Shown piece by piece: positions 21,559-27,462 of a stretch of DNA of 27,462 nucleotides (position 1 is its first letter; each line of letters opens with the position of its first letter). The position numbers and the translations under genes were made by a program. The notes below the pieces were generated by a model. That model did no database searches and was not told where the DNA came from. It was given only the letters and a program-made list of their open reading frames with translations. This DNA comes from Cyanobacteria bacterium HKST-UBA02 (GTDB lineage Bacteria > Cyanobacteriota > Vampirovibrionia > Obscuribacterales > Obscuribacteraceae): contig JAGQHH010000108.1 in NCBI GenBank assembly GCA_020431945.1, positions 1-27,462 of the forward strand, written 5' to 3'.

Positions 21559-22784
21559 CCGCCGAGCCCATCGCCTCCAAGCAACAAAAGGCGAGCTCTC
21601 TGACCGTCAATGATCTGTTCGACAGGCTGTCTGAAAAAATGCCGGCTTACGAAGTCCGCCAGCCTCAGCTCGACATGGCGCAGTCGATCAAATACACCAT
21701 CACAGCCGGGAAGACCGGGATTTTCGAAGCCGGCACCGGTATCGGAAAGAGCCTGGCCGCAATTATTCCGGCGGCCCTTTCAGGGAAGCGCGTGGTGGTA
21801 TCCACTGCCACCATTTCTCTGCAAGAGCAATATATAAAGAAGGACCTTCCGGTTCTGCAGGAGGCCCTGGATCGTGGTCTCGAGATAGCGATCATGAAAG
21901 GGCGGGGCAATTATGTAGGTCTTAGACGCTTTCAGGAGCATCTGCAAGAGCAGGCCATAGACAACGAGCTGGTGGACTGGATCAACGAGTCCCTCACAGG
22001 CGATCTTGCCGAGCTCGATTTCATGCCCGATTACGAGACCTGGTACGAGATCAGCTCCAGCTCCGACGACTGTCTGCGCAACAAGTGCCCGAATTTCGCC
22101 ACATGCTTTTATTTCGGAGCCCGCCGTCAGGCGGAGAGAGCCGATATCCTGGTGGTCAATCATTCTCTCTTGCTTGCCGACGCTGCCTCCCTCGGGGGCA
22201 TCCTGCCAAAGTATGAGGTCCTGATCGTCGACGAGGCTCATCACCTTGCTGCCATCGCCACCGATACCTTCAGCACCTCGATCAGCAATTTCGGCGTCAA
22301 GCGCCTGGCCAGCAGAGCCCTCAAGAAAGTCCGCGCGCCGGTGGGTCTGGTGGACCATGTGCAGGCGGATGCCCACGATCTTTTCGATTTCCTGTCCAGA
22401 GAAGTACGTTTCAAGAAGACCAGGATGCGCGATCCGGTGGAAGAAGCGATGCCCCTGCTCGCTTCTTTGACTGAGCTCAAAGAGTGGCTGGACAACCAGG
22501 GTTTCGAGGACGTGCTCGATATCGATATGGCCAGAGACAGGCTCAAACTGAAAGCCAAGTCCCTCTCCAGCACCATCGACAAATATCTGCACTGTCTCGG
22601 TCTTCTCCGGGAGCCCAGCCTCGACTGGGTCGTCTTCGTTGACAGGCAGGAAGGCGCCCGGGGCAAGGTCGAAGTGGCGGCGGCGCCTCTAGACGTCTCG
22701 CACTATATCGAAGATGCGCTTCTTTCTAAATCCGGACTGGAGACCACCATATTCATGTCCGCCACCCTGGCTACCGCCGGTTAG
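21555..22784 (+). CDS. dinG: DinG/Rad3-type helicase, N-terminal part, cut by an in-frame amber codon
   Basis: Start TTG 21555. Walker A GTGIGKS is at 60-66 and the DEAH box at 226-229. Three iron-sulfur cysteines, C173-x4-C178-x5-C184, have the DinG spacing. The first ligand is missing: GRGNYVG has G122 (GGT) where DinG proteins have Cys. After MSATLATAG the frame meets TAG at 22782-22784 (codon 410) and then continues unbroken for 233 codons with helicase domain 2. Read through, the 642-residue product has normal DinG length. A stalled or split 5'-3' helicase, or a pseudogene, is expected. A Gln, Glu or Lys codon one base from TAG is the likely ancestor. Confidence 0.85.
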   Translation: MTAEPIASKQQKASSLTVNDLFDRLSEKMPAYEVRQPQLDMAQSIKYTITAGKTGIFEAGTGIGKSLAAIIPAALSGKRVVVSTATISLQEQYIKKDLPVLQEALDRGLEIAIMKGRGNYVGLRRFQEHLQEQAIDNELVDWINESLTGDLAELDFMPDYETWYEISSSSDDCLRNKCPNFATCFYFGARRQAERADILVVNHSLLLADAASLGGILPKYEVLIVDEAHHLAAIATDTFSTSISNFGVKRLASRALKKVRAPVGLVDHVQADAHDLFDFLSREVRFKKTRMRDPVEEAMPLLASLTELKEWLDNQGFEDVLDIDMARDRLKLKAKSLSSTIDKYLHCLGLLREPSLDWVVFVDRQEGARGKVEVAAAPLDVSHYIEDALLSKSGLETTIFMSATLATAG

Positions 22785-23483
22785 GATCCCTTCGGATTCT
22801 TCAAGTCTTCGGTGGGTATCGAAGGTCCTGTGGTCCAGGATCAGTATCCGAGTCCTTTCGATTTCCCCAGACAGTCCATCCTCTATCTCCCGAAGGGTCT
22901 GCCGAACCCCAACTCCCAGGAGTTCCTGCCCGAAGCCTGCCGGTATATCGAAGAGATACTCGAAGCGAGCAGCGGCCGGGCCTTCGTCCTCTTCACCAGC
23001 CGCTATGCCCTCAATACCGCCTATGATACTATCGCCGATCGCCTGCCCTATGAAAGCAGACGACAGGGAGACATGCCCCGGGGCAAGCTCCTGGACTGGT
23101 TCCGCAGCACGGACAATGCCGTGCTCTTCGGCACCTCGAGCTTCTGGGAAGGCGTCTCGGTGGACGGCGAGCAATTGAGCTGCGTGATCATCGATCGTAT
23201 TCCATTCCAGGTCCCGGATGATCCGGTGTACGAAGCCCGGTGCGAAAAGATGAAAGAGGACGAGGAGAAGAACTGGTTCGCCGACCTCGCTCTACCGCAT
23301 GCCACCACCAGGCTCAAACAGGGCGTTGGCAGGCTGATCCGCACCCAGGAAGACCGGGGAATGGTCGCCATTCTCGATCCCCGCCTGACAGAGAAATTCT
23401 ACGGACGCAAAATCATCCAGTGCCTGCCGCCCATGCGACTGACTCATTCCATGGATGACGTGAAACGATTCTTCGGCGAATAA
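22785..23483 (+). pseudogene. dinG: DinG/Rad3-type helicase, C-terminal part after the amber codon
   Basis: Same frame as the upstream part. DPFGFFKSSVG follows directly, as in intact family members. Helicase domain 2 is complete: FTSRYALNTAYDTI (motif IV region), GTSSFWEGVSVDG (motif V) and KQGVGRLIRTQEDRG (motif VI, arginine finger), ending in FFGE before TAA. A GTG at 22812 could start it, but no ribosome site is seen, so separate translation is doubtful. All motor motifs remain undamaged, so the interruption is recent, suppressed or a base-call error. Confidence 0.75.
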
Positions 23484-23505
23484 CTCAGTTTCTGAGCTTG
23501 CTTTT
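23484..23505. terminator. short convergent terminator between helicase and usp genes
   Basis: CTCAG-TTT-CTGAG (23484-23496) is followed by CTTGCTTTT. It lies in the 20-base gap between convergent genes. The stem is short, so this is tentative. Confidence 0.35.
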
Positions 23506-24019
23506 AAGCCTGCTCCACAGGCGGTGCCTGGGACTCTTCCTCGTCGGAATCTTCAGGATCCGTGTAGCTATCAAGAGGAATTCCCTTGATAACGAAAAGA
23601 GAGATGTCAGACTGATCCACCAGATAATCGACTATCGGATCGGTGCGCATCAGGAAGACGTTCTTTTCCTTGGGATCCGAGGCGCCGACGAAAATCAGAT
23701 CGGCCTTCAACTCCCGGGCGAAAGTGAGAATCGTATCTCCCACGGCGCCCATCCGGACCTCGCCGCTGGCTTTGACACTCATGCCTTTGAGCTGCTCGAC
23801 CATATTCTCTATATGCTGGTTCGCCTTGTCCTGCGGCCGGCCGGAGGAAATGAGCTGAGCGATGACACCGACCTTGCTGGGGTCGGGAATCACTCTGAGA
23901 AGCACAACTTCGGCATCGAGAGCGCGAGCATGGCGGCCCGCGGCAGCGATGAGCCTGGCGCTCTTTTTAGGCGTTGTCACTGCTACCAGGAATTTCAACT
24001 TGCTAAGTCCTTCCATCAT
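23504..24019 (-). CDS. universal stress protein-like (UspA-fold) protein
   Basis: 171 residues with one Usp domain: FLVAVTTPKKSARLIAAAGRHARALDAEVVLLRVIP at the start, KADLIFVGAS at 105-114 and a final SLFVIKG strand. The ATP-binding Usp pattern G-x2-G-x9-G-S/T is absent after VGAS, where DPKEKNVFLMRTDPIVDYL follows, so it may be a non-nucleotide-binding type. An acidic tail (DPEDSDEEES) follows. Its ATG overlaps the TGA of the phosphate permease gene (ATGA, 24016-24019), so it is translated with it and may regulate the transporter or respond to phosphate stress. That role is inference. Confidence 0.82.
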   Translation of the reverse strand: MMEGLSKLKFLVAVTTPKKSARLIAAAGRHARALDAEVVLLRVIPDPSKVGVIAQLISSGRPQDKANQHIENMVEQLKGMSVKASGEVRMGAVGDTILTFARELKADLIFVGASDPKEKNVFLMRTDPIVDYLVDQSDISLFVIKGIPLDSYTDPEDSDEEESQAPPVEQA

Positions 24020-25047
24020 GCATGCCAGACAGCACGTATTATGATATAGCTTAAGGCCGATAATGCAACCGCCACCGGCACGGTGAGAACCCAGGCGAGC
24101 ACGATCAACCAGAGAGTCTTGGGATTGAGCTTCTCTCTGCCATGAACCGGAATTGTTCCACCGGCTACCGCCGAGCTCAGGGTATGAGTGGTGCTAATTG
24201 GCGCACCATAAGTGGAGGCTACCAGAATAATCAGAGCGGTGCTCATGGAGGCACCGAAGCCCTGGGAGTGACTGAGGCGCTCCCGGCTGATCTTGGTGCC
24301 GACAGTGCGGATGATCCGCCAGCCTCCGATCACCGTGCCCAGCCCTATGGCGGTGGCGGCGCTGACCATGACCCAGAGGGGCACTTCATTTATCTTATAA
24401 CCGAAGGAAGCGAAATGGGTGGCTAGAATAAGGGTAATGATCCCCATGGTCTTCTGCCCGTCGTTGCTGCCATGGCTGAAGCTGACAGCGGCACTGGAGA
24501 ATATGTGGAGCCAGCGCATGGCTGGAGACTGAGCCTGCTTGGAGCCCGGAGTCTTGTCCTTCTCTTTGGACAGCTTCAAAGAAACCCAGGTCATCAGGGC
24601 GCCGGCGCCGAAACCCACGATGGGCGAGATTAGAAGAGCAAGAAAGACCTTCTCGAGCTCGTGCCATTCGACACCCTCGAGACCGGCAGCGGCGATGCCC
24701 GCGCCAAAGAGACTGCCTATCAGGCAATGCGAAGAGCTTACCGGAATCCCGTACCACCAGGTGATCAGATTCCAGATCAGAGCCGCCACCAGCACTGCTA
24801 CCACGATGGGCAGGGTGACGGTCTCCGGCGGGATAATCTTGGTGATCACCTGTGCAACGGCGGTGCCGACTACCACGGCACCGAGGAAATTCAAGATACC
24901 GCTCATGACGATAGCGACGCCGGGTTTGAGGGCCTTGGTATAGATGACTGTAGCGACGGCATTTGCCGTATCGTGAAAACCATTGACGAAGTCGAAGCCC
25001 AGGGCCAGGACGATGGCGATAACGGCTACGATTGTCTCGACGTTCAT
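24016..25047 (-). CDS. pit: PiT-family inorganic phosphate permease
   Basis: 343 residues, about ten membrane helices. The two PiT signatures are GFHDTANA at 23-30 and SHGSNDGQKT at 191-200, duplicated half-repeats that form the phosphate path. The charged cytosolic loop (about 158-178) lies between the halves. It takes up phosphate, usually as a metal-phosphate complex with H+ or Na+. Length fits the short bacterial type. It is the first gene of a two-gene operon with the Usp-like gene and diverges from the sulfatase gene. Confidence 0.93.
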   Translation of the reverse strand: MNVETIVAVIAIVLALGFDFVNGFHDTANAVATVIYTKALKPGVAIVMSGILNFLGAVVVGTAVAQVITKIIPPETVTLPIVVAVLVAALIWNLITWWYGIPVSSSHCLIGSLFGAGIAAAGLEGVEWHELEKVFLALLISPIVGFGAGALMTWVSLKLSKEKDKTPGSKQAQSPAMRWLHIFSSAAVSFSHGSNDGQKTMGIITLILATHFASFGYKINEVPLWVMVSAATAIGLGTVIGGWRIIRTVGTKISRERLSHSQGFGASMSTALIILVASTYGAPISTTHTLSSAVAGGTIPVHGREKLNPKTLWLIVLAWVLTVPVAVALSALSYIIIRAVWHA

Positions 25048-25134
25048 AAAGTCGCTCTTGAAAAAATGTCTCGAGCCTTCCTCGATAGAATCCGCTCATG
25101 ATGACATATCAGGACGCCACAGTATCAACGTCAC

Positions 25135-25153
25135 GGTTAAGGCGGCTTTAACC
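25135..25153. promoter_or_regulatory. palindrome in the pit-sulfatase divergent region
   Basis: GGTTAA-GGCGGCT-TTAACC has perfect 6-bp arms and lies 88 bases upstream of pit. On the minus strand one half reads CTTAACCG, close to the cyanobacterial Pho-box half CTTAACCT, but the tandem direct-repeat arrangement of a Pho box is absent. A repressor site is equally possible. Confidence 0.35.
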
Positions 25154-25274
25154 CTCAGTCCTGACAACTCAAACCGTAACAAAATCAGGTATTTCATCGA
25201 GTCATTCGAACTCGATTTACCTTTACAAGCCCGTATTCGTTTCCATGGTGATAGGATACGAGGTCTTCTAAACT

Positions 25275-25290
25275 AACCATTCCAATGGTT
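25275..25290 (+). promoter_or_regulatory. palindrome just before the sulfatase ribosome site
   Basis: AACCATT-CC-AATGGTT has perfect 7-bp arms and ends 14 bases before the sulfatase ATG, directly upstream of GGGGAAA. It may be an operator or a translation-affecting hairpin. Confidence 0.35.
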
Positions 25291-25304
25291 CCCGGGGAAA
25301 TAAG

Positions 25305-26873
25305 ATGTTAAGAGCGCTTTTACTGGTCTCCCTTCTGCTTTCGACTTGTTTTGTCCGTCCGGCTCTGGCCGCGGATAAGACTGAGGAGAGCAAACCCAAT
25401 ATCGTCATTATCTGGGGCGATGACATCGGTCAGAGCAATGTCAGCGCTTACACCCTCGGGCTCATGGGTTACAAGACCCCGAACATCGACCGTCTCGCCA
25501 GAGAAGGCACGATGTTCACCGATTATTATGGCGAGCAGAGCTGCACTGCCGGACGCGCCGCTTTCATCACCGGACAGTGCGTATTCCGCACCGGTCTCAG
25601 CAAGGTCGGCATGCCCGGCGCCGCTCTGGGAATGCGCCCGGAAGATCCGACCATCGCCGAGCTCCTCAAGCCCCTTGGCTACAGCACCGCCCAGTTCGGC
25701 AAGAACCACCTGGGCGACAAGGACGACATGCTGCCCACCAACCACGGTTTCGATGAGTTCTACGGAAACCTCTATCACCTGAACGCAGAAGAAGAGCCGG
25801 AGCTGCCCGATTATCCGAAAAATCCCGAGCTCAGGAAGAAATTCGGTCCCCGGGGAGTCATTCATAGTTTCCACATGCCCGACGGTAGCCAGAAGGTCGA
25901 AGACACTGGTCCTCTGACCAAAAAACGCATGGAGACCATCGACGACGATGTCGCCAGCCGTTCGGTCGACTATATCGCCAAGCAAGCCAAAGCCAAGAAT
26001 CCCTTTTTCGTCTGGGTGAATTTCACCCACATGCATTTTCGCACTCATCCCAAGCCCGAGAGCGTCGGTCAGTCCGGGCGCTGGCAGAGCGAATATCACG
26101 ATGTCATGATCGATCATGACCGCAATGTCGGCTCGATCCTCGACAAGCTCGACGAGCTTGGCATCGCCGACAATACCATCGTCATGTACGGCACCGACAA
26201 CGGTCCTCACATGAACACCTGGCCCGACGGAGCCATGACTCCCTTCCGCAACGAGAAGGACACCAACTGGGAAGGCGCTTATAGAACCCCCGCCTTCATC
26301 CGCTGGCCCGGTCATATCAAGGCCGGCGTAGTCTCCAACCAGCTCATGTCGCACCTCGACTGGATGCCCACCCTGGTTGCCGCAGCCGGCGACCCGGATG
26401 TCACCGACAAGCTCCTCAAGGGCTACAAGATCGGCGACAAGACTTTCAAAGTCCACCTGGACGGCTACAACTGCCTGCCCTATCTGACAGGAAAGACAGA
26501 GAAATCCCCCCGGGAGAATTTCTTCTATTTCTCCGATGACGGCGAGCTCACCGCACTCCGTTATGACAACTGGAAAATGGTCTTCGCCGAGCAACGCAAG
26601 CCCGGCACCCTGGCCGTCTGGGCAGAGCCTTATACGCTCCTGCGCTGCCCGAAGCTCTTCAACCTGAGAACGGATCCTTATGAGAGAGCGGACATCACAT
26701 CCAACACCTACTGGGACTGGTATCTCAATCACGCTTTCGTGATGATGCCTGTTCAGCACTATGTGGCCAACTTCCTCTCCACTTTCAAGGAATATCCGCC
26801 CAGACAGAAAGCCGCGAGCTTCACTATCGATCAGGTGATGGACAAGCTACAAACACCCCAGGGCGGGCGCTAG
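25305..26873 (+). CDS. secreted Cys-type sulfatase (arylsulfatase family)
   Basis: 522 residues with a Sec signal peptide ending near PALA (about 19-22). Sulfatase landmarks are the metal ligands D39-D40 (WGDD), the C80-T-A-G-R84 maturation motif whose Cys is converted to formylglycine, GKNHLGD, and GTDNGPH for the second metal pair. It hydrolyses sulfate esters in the periplasm or outside; the substrate is not readable. Residues after GFDEFYGNLYHLNAEEEPE are typical of one arylsulfatase subfamily. A GGGGAAA ribosome site precedes the ATG. A formylglycine-generating-family gene follows after 13 bases, which fits an operon of sulfatase and activator. Confidence 0.93.
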   Translation: MLRALLLVSLLLSTCFVRPALAADKTEESKPNIVIIWGDDIGQSNVSAYTLGLMGYKTPNIDRLAREGTMFTDYYGEQSCTAGRAAFITGQCVFRTGLSKVGMPGAALGMRPEDPTIAELLKPLGYSTAQFGKNHLGDKDDMLPTNHGFDEFYGNLYHLNAEEEPELPDYPKNPELRKKFGPRGVIHSFHMPDGSQKVEDTGPLTKKRMETIDDDVASRSVDYIAKQAKAKNPFFVWVNFTHMHFRTHPKPESVGQSGRWQSEYHDVMIDHDRNVGSILDKLDELGIADNTIVMYGTDNGPHMNTWPDGAMTPFRNEKDTNWEGAYRTPAFIRWPGHIKAGVVSNQLMSHLDWMPTLVAAAGDPDVTDKLLKGYKIGDKTFKVHLDGYNCLPYLTGKTEKSPRENFFYFSDDGELTALRYDNWKMVFAEQRKPGTLAVWAEPYTLLRCPKLFNLRTDPYERADITSNTYWDWYLNHAFVMMPVQHYVANFLSTFKEYPPRQKAASFTIDQVMDKLQTPQGGR

Positions 26874-26886
26874 ATACGGTGCCGTC

Positions 26887-27462
26887 GTGAAGCCGGCCGC
26901 CAGAAAAGCAGGTCTATCGACCATAGCAAATCTAGTGACAGTGGCAGTGGTGCTCCTGAGCACCGGTCTTGCCGGCATAGCTGCAGAGAAAGGCGAATAT
27001 GACGGCATGGTAAAGATCCCGGCAGGGGAATTCACCATGGGCGGTGTCGGACCATATGCCCGGCGTGATGAGTTGCCCAGGCACAGGGTAAAAATCGACA
27101 GCTTCTACCTGGACGCGACCGAGGTCACCAATGCCCGGTTCCGGCAATTCGTGGAAGCCACCGGCTATGTCACCACCGCCGAGCGCAAGATCGACTGGGA
27201 AGAGCTGAAAAAAGGGGCGCCGCCCGGTACGCCGAAACCACCTGATGAGAAGCTGGAGCCCGGCTCCATGGTTTTCAAGGAACCGACCGAGCCGGGTCCC
27301 ATGGACTATCACCGGTGGTGGCACTGGGTAAACGGTGCCGACTGGCGGCACCCGGACGGTCCGGATAGCTCCATCCAGGGCAAAGAGAACCACCCCGTGG
27401 TTCACATATCCCTGGAGGACGCCCGGGCTTTCGCGAGCTGGGCCGGCAAGCGCCTGCCCACC
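26887..27462 (+). CDS. secreted formylglycine-generating-enzyme (FGE/SUMF1) family protein, 3' truncated by window
   Basis: The GTG at 26887 opens a frame that runs to the window edge (192 codons seen). Residues 1-35 look like a signal peptide or anchor (VTVAVVLLSTGLAGIAA). The FGE fold follows: MVKIPAGEFTMGG, RHRVKIDSFYLDATEVTNARFRQFVEATGY, HPVVHISLEDARAFASWAGKRLPT. FGE converts the sulfatase motif Cys to formylglycine. The catalytic cysteines of FGE lie in the part beyond the window, so activity cannot be judged; many relatives with this domain have other roles. Position after a Cys-type sulfatase supports a maturation role. Confidence 0.85.
   Translation, partial: MKPAARKAGLSTIANLVTVAVVLLSTGLAGIAAEKGEYDGMVKIPAGEFTMGGVGPYARRDELPRHRVKIDSFYLDATEVTNARFRQFVEATGYVTTAERKIDWEELKKGAPPGTPKPPDEKLEPGSMVFKEPTEPGPMDYHRWWHWVNGADWRHPDGPDSSIQGKENHPVVHISLEDARAFASWAGKRLPT

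Noticed and set aside
22782..22784. TAG as a reassigned sense codon
   Set aside because: fabV (8548-8550), the sulfatase (26871-26873) and several small genes end with TAG at sensible positions, so a genome-wide reassignment is unlikely.
25320..26759. 479-codon minus-strand frame opposite the sulfatase
   Set aside because: It is a mirror of the GC-rich sulfatase codons. The plus-strand product has all family motifs, and the minus product has none.

Overview
The window looks like chromosome from a GC-rich, diderm-type bacterium. It carries several Sec signal peptides, a LysM protein, a two-unit M16 protease, a FabV-type enoyl reductase and a FeoB with an unusual second-half motif. Gene density is high, and GTG and TTG starts recur. 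Nothing in the sequence fixes the taxon. The mix would fit a deep-branching Cyanobacteriota relative such as Obscuribacterales/Vampirovibrionia, but this is only a guess from gene style.

Left end (1-5569): the 3' part of a Gly-rich single-pass membrane protein and a 52-residue membrane protein, both on the plus strand. A minus-strand block follows, read right to left: an FHA-domain protein, an APC-family amino acid permease, a membrane-anchored SAF-domain protein and a DUF6745 protein. A CGNR/ABATE-like zinc-finger protein is divergent from the FHA gene.

Centre (5574-14597): the most unusual part. About eleven tiny plus-strand membrane proteins (71-121 residues) share a C-terminal signature, a basic loop with R-S-L, then a small-residue-rich last helix (roughly RSLxxxGxAxxxxSFxAG). 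They lie in a left group (5574-6893) and two paralogous cassettes, A (9002-10838, six genes) and B (13427-14597, four genes). A and B share gene order, junction spacing, 5' leader and a 3' end sequence, so they are duplicates. Two genes of cassette B look like chimeras of neighbouring A-type genes, joined near the RSL signature. Two short minus-strand membrane proteins (6944-7171 and 13134-13325) lie beside the groups. Between or within the groups sit fabV, a 56-residue hydrophilic peptide and an AbiEi/AbiEii-type toxin-antitoxin pair with a perfect 11-bp inverted-repeat operator. I do not recognise the membrane family; it is the best candidate for an undescribed system here.

Right part (14839-27462): tRNA-His (GTG anticodon) and feoB on the minus strand, separated by a terminator that overlaps the tRNA promoter region. 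Next comes a secreted double-M16 protease with a His-rich linker. A lysM gene overlaps a DinG/Rad3-type helicase gene by TTGA. The helicase is broken by an in-frame amber codon between its two motor domains and also lacks one iron-sulfur cysteine. Last are a minus-strand pit-usp operon (phosphate permease plus universal-stress-like protein) and, divergent from it, a Cys-type sulfatase followed by a secreted formylglycine-generating-enzyme-family protein that runs off the window.
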